A DNA stretch of 64,000 bases, from contig NC_053129.1 in the NCBI RefSeq assembly GCF_010015445.1, positions 19,225,249 to 19,289,248 of the forward strand. The letters run 5' to 3'. The notes under the pieces are model-generated. The model did no database searches. It saw only the letters and a program-made list of their open reading frames with translations, and was not told the origin of the DNA. This document shows, one piece after another, positions 26,249 through 38,500 of the stretch (the first letter of the stretch is position 1; each line of letters starts with the position of its first letter). This DNA is from Perca fluviatilis (taxonomy: Eukaryota > Chordata > Actinopteri > Perciformes > Percidae). The translations under genes and the position numbers were made by a program.

Positions 26249-27842
26249 TAGTGTGTATTTGTGTGTATTTGTGTGTGTTTCTTTACTGCGGAAACAGAAA
26301 CAGCAGTGTGTTAAAGGCATGAGAGCAAACTAGACTACAAACAGATGAGCAAAGGAGCCAAAAGAAGAGATGAGGCAAGACCCAAGGAGAAAGAAAGAGG
26401 GAGATAGATTAGCCCAGCTGTCTGCTCATAAAGCGGCCGAGGGGTGAGGCGCTAAGCCCTCCAGTGAAAGCAGAGCTTAGGTGGGTGACACAGGGCAGTG
26501 GACCCCACTCAGCCCAGAGTGGTCTGCAGCGTAGGGCCTGAGCCAAAGCAAAGACACATGGATAAACAGTGGGAGATGAGGCTCCGCGCCTGTAAAGCCC
26601 ACGGGGCTAAGACGGCCGAGCAGGCAAGCAGGCAGGCGTCGCATTCCCCCCCCAGCCAGGAGTGGAGACAGAGGGGTTAAGGCTTAAGGCTTGGCTGCCT
26701 AACTGACTGACAAGGGACAAGGCGGATGGCAGACATTGTCTCAGTCAGTGAGTTCATCAGAAAGAATGTGTATATTGCTTGGGCTCGGCCTCAGGAGAAT
26801 AAAGGAACAATTACATTGGGTCTTGGCAAGCCCCTCTCCCAAAACACAGCCCAGAATGATCAATTACTCTGTGCCCACTCTCTCCACTGTATGCAAACAC
26901 ACAGCACCGTCCATCTCTCAAGTAATGCCCTGCTGATGACCCCCAGTTAGCACAGCAGCCTGGGAATGGCCTGTGATGACAAGGTCATGGGTATGATGTG
27001 ATATAATATATATGTATACGTGATGAAGTCTGGTTCACCTTTACTGCAAGACCGAAAGTGGCACAGGGTCTTTAACCGCACTGGATTTCACACACAAATC
27101 TCTCCACGACCTCGTGGCAGTCGAGGCATTAGCAGCTGCTGTTTTACGAGGTTCCCAATGTGACAATGTACTGCATATATCCATCAACATTTTGAACATA
27201 AGTTATACCTTCAGTGTCTTCGAAGGGTGTAAAAAGTGTAATTTAATCCTTGAAGAGGTGCAGGGTGAAGAGAGCTCTGACAAAGTGCAGATAAGTTATG
27301 AGACAGTGAAGGTGTAGATTTTTGGTAAGCCTTTTAACACTGCGTCTTCTTTCAAAAAGTTTATTGATAAAGAGATTTTCTAATATTACCAATAACACAG
27401 TCCACCTACCTTGATCAGTACAAAGCTTAGAAATATGGCACTTTATTGTTTATATTTTTGTACAGTATGGCACCCCCTGTTGAAATGCGATGGTCCTCCA
27501 TCTGCTAGGCATCTCTGCTATGGTTTACAGCATCATTTACTGAATTGAAGAATTTCTTCACTGTTGAGCTTACAAGGACTGATAATTTGGGCCTGGAGCC
27601 TATCCCATCATGGTCTGGGAAGAAGGCAGGGAAACACCACTAGAGTACATTCACTTTTCACACATGAAATTTAATTAGGAAGTTATCTAGCAATTCTTTT
27701 ATCTTTTTTTTTTTTTACAAATCATCATAAGGTGTACACAGGTGCAGTTTTCCATAAATTGGAAAACTTTATTATTTAGCAACTCAACATTTTTGAAGAT
27801 TTACACATTTATTTTCACATTTTTGTTATGAAGAAAACAGAG

Positions 27843-27891
<49 letters not shown>

Positions 27892-27910
27892 AAAATTTTT
27901 TGTTAAAAAA
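27843..27910 (+). repeat. poly(A) run
   Basis: About 47 consecutive A residues, then a second short A-run. May be the tail of an old retrotransposed copy; no source element is recognisable upstream. Confidence 0.9.
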
Positions 27911-27934
27911 AAAAAGTAAAAAATTGTGTTTTTT

Positions 27935-28185
27935 TAAAATTGTCCAATCAACAGTCAAGGCTTGCTTCTAACTGTTATATTGTTATTTGTTGTGTGTTTG
28001 GTCTATTACAATGTTTAAAAAAATGCTAATTACAGTTTCTTATAGCCTGAGAAAATGTCTTAAACGCAGCCAATCCTCACTTGAGAAAAGCTGCAGCTAC
28101 AGAGGCTTTTTTGCTTGAAAGATACAGTAGCTGAAACCATTAATGTATTTGTTAAAAAGATAAATCAACTAATCTTTGCAGATCT
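27935..28185 (+). repeat. teleost GAGCTGCAAC-type interspersed repeat, decayed fragment
   Basis: Weaker copy with 'ccaatcaacagtcaaggc', 'cttatagcctgagaaaatg' and 'cctcacttgagaaaagctg' in the order expected for the family. Confidence 0.4.
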
Positions 28186-28872
28186 ACCGCAATCTGTAAA
28201 AAAGAGCAGTAAAACTTTGCAAGAAAATAACTTTGAGTGTTGAATGAATTCTAGATTAACTCTATGTTTAAAACAATTTATTCTGAACCAATACAAATGT
28301 TACAGTGAAATACATTCAATTTGACTTAAGGTCTCTCTTACCAAACAGACCAGGCCAACTGTATCTATTTACAGTAATAAATCTGTCCCGTCGCTTTTCT
28401 GTTCTGTCTCTTATTCTGTTGATTTTCCCTAACAGGGTTTCCTTGAGAACTAAATCTACTTAGGATTTATTGTTTCTTATTATTTCTCGTCATTGGAAAT
28501 TATAATCCTTTCACCTAATCCCCCTCTTCCTCCCTCTCTTTCAGATCATATTCATCAAGATCATCCCCTCTGACAAAACAAGAAATCTGCACAGTGGGGG
28601 GGGTCTAACGAGAACGCGTACTGGAACACGGGGGTTTCTTCTAAATCAAATCAGGTTCCTCTGATGTAATCAAGACGAGACGCCAAAGACGACGACATAA
28701 TCTCCCGGGGACATGCCTCCCTTGCTTGCACGTTATTAAAAAATGAAGAGGAACAAATCTTTAGATTGAAAGACTGGAAAAATGAAATTATAATAAATCG
28801 GGGGGGAACTAGGGCAAGGTTGGATAAAGCCTTCAGATACAGATCACAGACAAATCTTCACAGTGGTTTGTG

Positions 28873-28973
<101 letters not shown>

Positions 28974-29519
28974 TGCATGGTTGCTTATGAAATATTTCAA
29001 TTTACTCAAGATCAAGTTCCTGACCTGGGCTCTCCCTCTCTTCCTCTGTGTAAAAAAAATCAGGAGTGCTGGTCGTCCCACTAGATGTCACTCAGTGTTG
29101 TCAGATAATCGGTCTGTATCTAAGGTGTGTAGTGAACTGTGATGCATCATGTATGGGCTTCTCAATCATTGGAGGGTGCACTTACAATAATCACCCACAT
29201 GATGGCACAAAATGAAAGTGGACACCAGCTAGGAACTTGAAGCCACTTTCTATGTATCTGACAATTATAAACAACGCACAATACATAATGTAATCAAGGC
29301 CAGTGTCGTTACAGTTGAACTTTTCATTCAACTTCATGAATGTATTTAGTGAACTGCTCTACAAACACAGCTGCCACAACACAGAGAATGAAATTGTACA
29401 ACAGAGTATAGACATCAACTGCAAAGATATTCTTGGCCTTCACCACCAGATGGCCTTATTGAACTGCAGTAAAAAAAAAGTACCAACACTATGGAGATGA
29501 ACTGTGGGATATCCTTGTT

Positions 29520-29716
<197 letters not shown>

Positions 29717-30594
29717 TAAAACAACCTAAACATGACTTGTTTGAGGTGTATATCTGATGTTTGAGTGTAAAAATGTGTCCAAAAATAAACAAATCATTCG
29801 GGCTGGTGCAAAATCATAGTATAGTATGCCATGAAAAGTCATAAAAATGTCATATTATAGTATGTCAGAAAAAGTCGGAAAAAAGTCATAGTATAATAAG
29901 TTTCATTTATTTTCCATATACTAAACATTTTACTACTTATTTTATTGTTGTTTTAGTTTACTATAATAACCTTGATGTATGCCATAAAAAGTCATAAAAT
30001 GTAATAGTATAGTATGTCATAAAAATTCATAATATATAATAAAAATGTCATAGTAAAGTATGCCATAAAAGGTCATGAAAAAGCCATAGTAGAATGTGTC
30101 ATAAAAAGTCACAAAAAATCAGAGTATAGTATGCCATAAAAAAATCATAACAAACTCATAGTATGGTAAGCCATAACAAGTCATAAAACAATCATAGCAT
30201 AGTGTGTCATAAAAGTCATAAAAAGTCCTAGTATAGCATGTCATAAAAGTCCTAGTATATGTCATAAAATGTCATAAAAAGTCATAGAATAGCATGTTAT
30301 AAAAAGTCATAAAAATCATAGTATAATATGTCATGAAAAAATCATAGTATAGCATGCCATGAAAAATCATAGTAGAGTATGTCATAAAAATAGTATGTCG
30401 ACAAAAAGTGATACAAAAGGCATATTATAGTATGTCGAAAAAAAATTATAAAAAATTAATGGTATAGTATGTTAAAAAGGGTGATAAAACAGCCATAGTA
30501 TATAGTATGTCGAAAGAAATTATAAAAAAGCCATAGTATAGTTTGATGAAAAAAGTGAAAAAAATCAACAGTATGGTATGTTGAAAAAATCATT

Positions 30595-30706
30595 CTTTAC
30601 TATAGGACACTTTGACATGTGACTGGAGAAACCTGTGATTGATCAACCAACCTTGTGATTATGGGACTACCATTCTACTTCCAAGCCACAAGCCACCCAG
30701 TATGGT
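30595..30706 (-). repeat. tRNA-SINE-like insert in the array, copy a
   Basis: Non-satellite segment. On the minus strand it reads as a tRNA-like head containing a GGTTGATCAATC-type B-box remnant. Related copies lie at 32185-32280, 32988-33083 and 33632-33735. Confidence 0.5.
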
Positions 30707-31102
30707 AGGTGGAAATAAGTAATAGTATAGTATGTCCAAAACAATTATAAAAAGCCATAGTACAGTATGTCAAAAAAAGTGATAAAAGACTCATAGTATA
30801 GTAGGTCGAAAAACATGATAAAAAGCCATAGTATAGTATGTCAAAAGAAGTGATTAAAAAAGTCACTGTGAAGTGTGTCGAAAAAAGGGATAAATAAGCC
30901 ATAGTATAGCATGTCTAAAGAAGTGATATAAAAGCCATAGTATAGTATGTCAAAAAACGTGATAAAAAAGCCATATTATGGTATATAGAAATAAGTGATA
31001 TAAAAGCCATAGTATAGTATGTCCAAAAAAGTCATACAAAAAGCCATATTATAGTATGTCCAAAAAAGTGATAAAAAATGTATAGTATAGTATGTCAAAA
31101 AA

Positions 31103-31284
31103 CACCCAGTAAGCGCGTGCGCCCCATGTAGGCTGAGTCCTCTGCAGCGGCCCGGGTTCGAGTCCGACCTGTGGCCCTTTGCTGAGTGTCATCCCCCATC
31201 TCTCTCCCACCTTTCCTGTATATCCACTGTCACTTTCAAATAAAGGGAAAAAGCCCGAAAAAATTATCTTAAAAAGAAAAAAAA
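31103..31284 (+). mobile_element. tRNA-derived SINE copy 1, inside the satellite array
   Basis: A GC-rich island in the AT-rich array. It has a tRNA-like head with a near-perfect Pol III B box, GGTTCGAGTCC (31155-31165), then a body with 'ccctttgctgagtgtcatcc', then an A-rich tail with AATAAAGGGAAAAAG. Composition and B box mark it as a tRNA-derived SINE of a type I recall as common in percomorph fish. Confidence 0.8.
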
Positions 31285-31640
31285 GTCATAAAAAAGTCAT
31301 AGTACAGCATGTCGAAAAACATGATAAAAGCGATAGTATAGTATATCTAAAAAAGTCATAATAAAGTCATGGTATAGTATGTTGAAAAACGTGATGAAAA
31401 GCCATAGTATAGTATGTCGAAAGAAGTGATTAAAAAAGTCACTGTGAAGTGTTTCGAAAAAAAGTGATATAAAAGTCATAGTATAGTATGTCAAAAAACA
31501 TGATAAAAGCCATAGTATAGTATGTCTAAAAAAGTCATAATAAAGCCATATTATAGTATGTTGAAATAAGTGATATAAAATCCATAGTATAGTATGTCCA
31601 AAAAAGTCATACAAAATTTATAGTATAGTATGTCAAAAAA

Positions 31641-31823
31641 CACCCAGTAAGCGTGTGCACCCCATGTAGGCTGAGTCCTCTGCAGCGGCCCGGGTTCGAG
31701 TCCGACCTGCGGCCCTTTGCTGAGTGTCATCCCCCATCTCTCTCTCACCTTTCCTGTATATCCACTGTCACTTTCAAATAAAGGGAAAAAGCCCGAAAAA
31801 AATAATCTTAAAAAGAAAAAAAA
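31641..31823 (+). mobile_element. tRNA-derived SINE copy 2, inside the satellite array
   Basis: Nearly identical to the copy 538 bp upstream, including the A-rich tail. Its flanking satellite monomers also match those of copy 1, so it was made by duplication of the array segment, not by a second insertion. Confidence 0.8.
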
Positions 31824-32184
31824 GTCATAGTACAGCATGTCGAAAAACATGATAAAAGCCATAGTATAGTATGTCTAAAAAAGTCATAATAAAGTCATAG
31901 TATAGTATGTTGAAAAACGGGATAAAAGCCATAGTATAGTATGTCAAAAAATGTGATAAAAAAGCCATATTATAGTATGTCGAAATAAGTGATATAAAAG
32001 TCATAGTATAGTATGTCGAAAAAAGTCATAAAAAATTCATAGTATAGTATGGTCAAAAAAACGTGATAAAAAGCCATAGTATCTTATGTCCAAAAAAGTT
32101 AAAAAAAAAAAAAAAAAAAATCATAGTATAGTATGTAGAAAAAAGTGATAAAAAAGCAACATTATGGTATTTTGAAAAAGTCAT

Positions 32185-32280
32185 ACTTTGCTATAGACAC
32201 ACTGCTATGACATATGATGGGAGAAGCCTGGGATTAATTAACAAGTCTACCACCAAGCCACAAACAGTGTGATAGGTGGA
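32185..32280 (-). repeat. tRNA-SINE-like insert in the array, copy b
   Basis: Same segment as at 30595 with a small internal deletion ('attaattaacaag'). It shares that deletion with the copy at 32988, showing the two arose by a later duplication. Confidence 0.5.
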
Positions 32281-32987
32281 AATAAGTAATAGCTAGTTAT
32301 AGTATAGTATGACCAAAAACGTGTTGAAAAGCTATAGCATAGTAGAATAAAAGAATAGTATGTCAAAAAAGTGATAAAAAAGCCATAGTATAGCATGTAG
32401 ACAAAAAGTGATAAAAAAACATAACATAGTATCTCGAAAAAGTCATATTATAGTATTTAAAAAAAGATGAAAAGCAATAGTATAGTAGGTAAAAAAGCCA
32501 TATTACAGCATATCAAAAAAGCCTTAGTATAGAATCTCTAAAAAAGTCATAAAAAAGTCATAGTATAGTATGTCGAAATAAGTGATATAAAAGTCATAGT
32601 ATAGTATGTCAAAAAACATGATAAAAGCCATAGTATAGTATGTCTAAAAAAGTCATAATAAAGTCATAGTATAGTATGTTGAAAAACGGGATAAAAGCCA
32701 TAGTATAGTATGTCAAAAAATGTGATAAAAAAGCCATATTATAGTATGTCGAAATAAGTGATATAAAAGTCATAGTATAGTATGTCGAAATAAGTGATAT
32801 AAAAGTCATAGTATAGTATGTCGAAAAAAGTCATAAAAAATTCATAGTATAGTATGGTCAAAAAAACGTGATAAAAAGCCATAGTATCTTATGTCCAAAA
32901 AAGTAAAAAAAAAAAAAAAAAAAATCATAGTATAGTATGTAGAAAAAAGTGATAAAAAAGCAACATTATGGTATTTTGAAAAAGTCA

Positions 32988-33083
32988 TACTTTGCTATAG
33001 ACACACTGCTATGACATATGATGGGAGAAGCCTGGGATTAATTAACAAGTCTACCACCAAGCCACAAACAGTGTGATAGGTGG
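32988..33083 (-). repeat. tRNA-SINE-like insert in the array, copy c
   Basis: Essentially identical to copy b at 32185, within the duplicated block of about 0.7-0.8 kb. Confidence 0.5.
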
Positions 33084-33631
33084 AAATAAGTAATAGCTAG
33101 TTATAGTATAGTATGACCAAAAACGTGTTGAAAAGCTATAGCATAGTAGAATAAAAGAATAGTATGTCAAAAAAGTGATAAAAAAGCCATAGTATAGCAT
33201 GTAGACAAAGGTGATAAAAAAACATAACATAGTATCTCGAAAAAGTCATATTATAGTATGTAAAAAAAAGATGAAAAGCAATAGTATAGTAGGTAAAAAA
33301 GCCTTAGTAGCATATCAAAAAAGCCTTAGTATAGAATCTCTAAAAAAGTCATAAAAAAGTAATAGTAGAGTATGTCGAAAAGCGTGATAAAATCCATAGT
33401 ATAGTATGTTGAAAAGAATTATAAAAAAGTCATAGTATAGTAAGTCGAAAGAATTCATAAAAAAGCAATAGTTTAGTATTTCGAAAAAAGTCATAAAAAG
33501 CCATAGTATAGTATGTCTAAAAAAGTGATAAAAAAGCCATATTATAATATGTCGAAATAGGTGATAAAAAATTCATAGTATAGTATGTCCAAAAAGTAAA
33601 AAAAAAATCCATAGTATAGTATCTCGAAAAA

Positions 33632-33735
33632 GTCATACTTTGCTATAGCGACAGACACTTTGACATATGATGGGAGAAGCCTGATATTGATCAACCAACC
33701 TCGTGGTTATGGGACTACAATTCAACCACCAAGCC
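33632..33735 (-). repeat. tRNA-SINE-like insert in the array, copy d
   Basis: Longer copy resembling copy a, with 'gatcaaccaacctcgtggtt'. It ends exactly where the satellite monomers switch strand. Confidence 0.5.
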
Positions 33736-33992
33736 TTTTTTGGACATACTATACTGTAGCTTTTTATCCCTTTTTTCGACATACTATACTATGACTTTTT
33801 TTATGACTTTTTAGACATACTATACTATGGCTTTTTATGACTTTTTTCGACATACTCTACTATGACTTTTTTATGACTTTTTTAGACATACTATACTAAG
33901 GCTTTTTTTATGACTTTTTTGGACATACTATACTTAGGCTTTTTTTTTACTTTTTTGATATACTGTAATATGGCTTTTTTACCTACTATGCT
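33736..33992 (-). repeat. inverted segment of the 36-bp satellite
   Basis: Here the monomers read as GACATACTATACTATGGC with T-rich halves, the reverse complement of the rest of the array. Forward monomers resume at about 34000. The segment can pair with its neighbours to form long hairpins. Confidence 0.9.
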
Positions 33993-34738
33993 GTTAGTCA
34001 AAATATAGTAAGTCCAAAAAGTGTTTGAAATCCATAGTATAGTATGTCCAAAAAAGTATTAAAAAGCCATTGTATAGTATGTCAAATAATACATAGTATA
34101 GACATAGTGGAGAAGCCTGGGATTGATCTGCCATAGTATAGTGTGTCGAAAAAAGTGATAAAAATAAATGTGTCATACTATAAACATTTCATGGTATCGT
34201 ATGCCCTATAAAAAAGTCATAAAAAGATCATAGTACAGTATACCATAACAGGTCATAGTATATCTTATAAAAATGTCATAAAAAGTTATAGTATAGTATG
34301 TCATAAAAAGTCATTAAAAACGTAATTGTATAGTATGTCTTAAAAAGTAATAAAAAGTCATAGTATCATATGTCATAAAAGTTTCAAAGAACCAAAAGTG
34401 AAATGATTTACGTTCAGTTTTTTAACCTGGCAATATAGTTTCAGTTTAGTTTCAGTTTTTCTTGGAGGTTTTAGTTTTTATTTAGTTTGTTCACTAAAAA
34501 TAATTTTACAGCTTATTTTCGTTTGGTTTTAATAACCTTGATAGTATGCCATAGAGTCATAAAAAGTCAGAGTAGCCTATAATATGTCAAAAGAAGTAAT
34601 AAAAAGGTATAGTATAGTAGGTCATAAAAAAATCATAAAAAGTAATAGTAAAGTATGTCATAAAAAATGGAATAAAAAGTCATAGTTTAGTGTGTCATAA
34701 ATAATGTCATAAAAAAGTAATAAATTAGTATTGTGTCA

Positions 34739-35067
34739 AATTATTCCAAGGGAATGAGGGGGTCCCCGGTATTTATCTTGTAAGGGGGTCCATGGCTGAA
34801 AAGATTGAGAACCTGGCTCCCTAAATCAATTATTGGGTACTTTAACAAAAGTAAAATGTTTGGCTGTCAAAATAAAAACTTTTACAATGTTTTCTTAGTT
34901 TTTATAAAACTACAACCGGGCTCTCTGCCTTTGGATGCTACTATGAACTATTATTAGAAGGGTGACGCCCCTACGCTTGGAGCTGAGGTGTCACATCCCA
35001 CTTTTCTCCCAGGTCCATGTTGTGAGTGAAAGGTCATTTTGAAGGAAGACAACCCGAAGGAGGCACT
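34739..35067 (+). promoter_or_regulatory. smyd2 upstream region and probable promoter/5' UTR
   Basis: Only about 330 bases separate the end of the satellite array from the smyd2 start codon. No TATA box or clear CpG island is visible; a small GC-richer patch lies at 34960-35000. The string ending TTTTCTCCCAG at 35011-35012 resembles a 3' splice site, so a non-coding first exon further upstream, beyond or inside the array, is possible but unproven. Confidence 0.35.
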
Positions 35068-35399
35068 ATGATGGGCAGCATCGAGGGACTTGAGAGGTTT
35101 GACAGTCCTGGTAAAGGCCGAGGTCTCCGCGTTACCAGACCCTTTAAAGTTGGAGAGTTGCTGTTTTCCAGCCCGGCGTACTCTTTTGTGCTGTCACTAT
35201 CAGAGAGAGGCTGCTACTGCGAGTTCTGCTTTACCAGGTAAGTAAAGGGTTATTTTTATCACTGTGTGCTGAGACAACGTATTTTCTGTTTGAGTGTTAC
35301 TTGAGAGTTCATAAAGAGTTTTATCTGTCTGTTTCGCAACCTTTGAGATGATACCTGACATCATTTGGCTGGATATCCTGCAACACACCATTACATATG

Positions 35400-35443
<44 letters not shown>

Positions 35444-35448
35444 GCCAC

Positions 35449-35504
<56 letters not shown>

Positions 35505-38500
35505 ATTTAGGCACTTTGGGCACTTTGTCATGAATATGCCACTCAATAAAATCTATTTTGGTTATCTGGTTCATGTATCTCCTGTTCCACATTTACCCTC
35601 TGTGACCCGCTGTGAAAGTATTTGAATGGTGAAGCTGAGCAAAAGATGTTGTGACCTGAGTAGCATCATGATTACATACAGTGTATTTCAATATCTCAAG
35701 ATATTACAATATCACTGGTCATCTATTTTGCAGACATAGTATTTAATTATGTATTTAAATCAGTTGATGTAGTACTCACATAGTCAGGTAATCATAAATG
35801 CATAAATTCATATAGTGTATTCTCCTGAGATAATTTCAAAATGACACACAGCTATGTCAGTGGTTTACTCATAAATGACATTTATTCGTACATTCAGCTC
35901 TTGATTGTGCTTGGCTGCATGTGTTCATATAATCTAATCTAATGGTTCTGTAAGGTTCATTGTGGATGATTTACACTGAAGGTACTGTAATGTGTCCTCT
36001 TTCAATAAATGATGCTGCTGTGCTGCTTTATTAAACTTTCTTTTAACTGAAAAGTCTAATTATGTGCACAGTTTAAATTTTGTGCAGTGACATTTTTAAT
36101 ATTGACCAGTGCTGATCCTCAATTATCAGGTGACAAAAAGAAGAATTTTTAAAAGCACGATTTCCTTTTTTCTGTTGTAAACCTAACCTCTACCTCTGAC
36201 CTTAGCCTTGCCCCAATCCAAATCTAGTTGAGATCCTGAGACAGCCATTTAATTCAATTTTCTGTAAGTTAGAAAACACAGCTTCCAGAGACGCCGGCGT
36301 TTCTAAAGTGCATAGGGAGCCAGGAGACTAGAGGACTTTTGCAGATACAGTTATAGACAACCCATTGTTTTATCATAGAGGATCAATGATGTTTGACAGC
36401 GCTCACTTTAATTGACCACTGTGTGTAGACTGCAGTCTCTGTATGGTTGAACCAATCACCAGCGTGAAACTCTGGGTTACACTTGCACTTTACATCGGGT
36501 AGTGTGTTGCCAGCCTGTCATGTTCATTCACCACTAAGCAGTTTGTTGGACTTGGTCTGACTACCGACCAAAGTGTCTAAAAAATTAAATGGGTGGACTT
36601 TTGGACCGCTTTATTTTTCAAAGTGGTAGAGAGACAGCTGGTCTGTTTTAAGGTCAGCTCTATTAATACCACAGAATGTTAGTTAAACCTCTTTGTTGCT
36701 ATCAGTTACGAGGCCACTAGCAACTGCTGGTTCTTGTCTCAGAACCATGGAGCAGGAAGTTTAAATGTCCATACAAACACTTACACACTGAAGCACCTCG
36801 ATCCTCATATACAGATTCATTCACAACATTAAAGTGTGATATCTACACACCAATCTTTTGGATGCAGGTTGATATCCACTGAGCTGTGATGTCTTACGTT
36901 TGAGTGTTGTTTGTTTAAGTCTGGGAAAGTAAATTATACGCAGATGTGTGAGAATCTTTCAGGAACGTTTTAATCATATGCTCTTTGCTATCCATAATAG
37001 ACCCTGTATTTTTGTCATTTATAGGAAAGAGGGCTTGGCAAGATGTGGAAAGTGCAAGAAAGCCTTCTACTGCGGTGTGAAATGCCAGGTAGTAAACGGT
37101 TGGGGGAGGGACAGAATGACTCTGTAATGTAATGATTCCTGTGTAAGATAATGGACCCTATATTGTAGTTCAGGGCTCCAAACAATTACTGTGTATTTCC
37201 GTCACAACATCTACTGTATGTTGCACAATCACAAGCAGATTAACTCATGAATGATATTTGCTTATGCACAAATGTCATCGCTGAATTCCTGTCACTCTAA
37301 TAATGTAAAGCTGAGCCTGCAAAGCTGAGTAAGAGATGACCTAAAATAGTCCCTGGGGATCCCAAGGGATGAGGGTAACATTCAGAATAACACAGTGTGG
37401 AGTCACATCACATCTTTTTGCTTAATGTTTCAGCCGGCAGTGTAGCTCAGGGGCCATAAATGCCAACTGTTAGGCCTTTTGTTGTGGTGCGACCTAAACT
37501 GTAAATAGTTGGCTCAACCGTATATGTTTACAATTGAATCGGCTTTAAACTACAGGGCTGTGCTTTTGTGTGCAGTTACAATATTGATGTATGTTGTATA
37601 GAAAGGGGACTGGGCCATGCACAAGCTGGAATGCTCTGCAATGACTGCATTCGGAGAGAACTGGTGCCCGTCAGAGATGTCCCGCCTGGTGGCCCGGATC
37701 CTCGCCAAGAAGGTTGGCAAGAATTTAATAAAAGACACCACGTCCTTTTGGAGTGTTTTCTGGCACATACTGTGATTCACTGAGGTCATTTTTGTTAATA
37801 GTGTCTATTTTCCACAGAAAATGCAGAAAGAAAGATGTGCTTCTGAGAGGATCTTGCTCATAGAAGAGATCCAATCACGTGAGTAAATGCTCCTTTAACG
37901 CGCATGCATGGTTGTGTTTGTGATTAGCTCTTTGGGGACAACCCTTATAAACCTACTTGGAAAGTGTCAGATTTAGTATGAAGTGTTCAGACCGCATTTT
38001 CATTTTTCGGTCAAATGGCCTTTTGAATGGGAGTGCTAGGTGCACTTTTATGCTAGCTATGCTCAAAATAGCTATTTTTAAAACACTAAGAAGGCTCGAC
38101 ACAACATTAAACTTTGCTCGAAGTATCACCAGGGCTCTACACTTTAACAAAAGCATTGACAACATTGTTTGTGTACCCAGAGTTTACTAAAAAGAAAGGT
38201 TTTGAACAACTCACCACAGCTCGTTGTTTCCGGCCGCAGCCTTTTTATCAGTCAAAAACAATCGATTTCCGAATGCAACATAACAGGGAGGAGAGTAAAG
38301 ATGGAAAGCTCCTAAAGCTTAGTTCCATATACATGCACGGATTATTTCTTGTTTTGTCGTTATTGAAAAACAATATTGACCTTGTAGTTGAAAAAGGAGC
38401 CTCATATGGAGTCCGTTCATTCACATTTGGATATCGACTCGTTTTGACTGCCGAGGTGGTAGCGGCCGGAAACAACAAGCGCTACGGTGAGTTGTTCAAA

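Larger units (their letters stand above)
29812..34738 (+). repeat. 36-bp satellite/minisatellite array with higher-order structure
   Basis: About 4.9 kb is built from a tandem AT-rich monomer of roughly 36 bp. The monomer is CATAGTATAGTATGTC followed by an A-rich half such as GAAAAAAGTGATAAAAAAGC. The edges (29.8-30.4 and 34.2-34.7 kb) carry a divergent subtype with CATAAAAAGTCATAAAA; the core carries the CGAAAAA subtype. Within the core are near-identical larger duplications. One repeats at a 538-bp offset and carries a SINE; a block of about 700-770 bp at 31.85-32.57 kb recurs at 32.62-33.36 kb. One part is reversed (33736-33992). No coding sense: the open frames are translations of the monomer (YYTMTF / DILYYG strings). 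Confidence 0.95.

Noticed and set aside
29812..34738. CRISPR-like regular repeats
   Set aside because: The units are directly tandem without unique spacers, diverge gradually and sit in a vertebrate genome; this is a satellite.
35026..35067. Upstream GTG extension of smyd2 exon 1
   Set aside because: GTG starts are not usual in vertebrates, and the ATG at 35068/35071 gives an N-terminus of the expected length.
37434..37475. Possible tRNA gene ('gtgtagctcaggggcc')
   Set aside because: Only an A-box-like word; no B box or cloverleaf follows at the right spacing.
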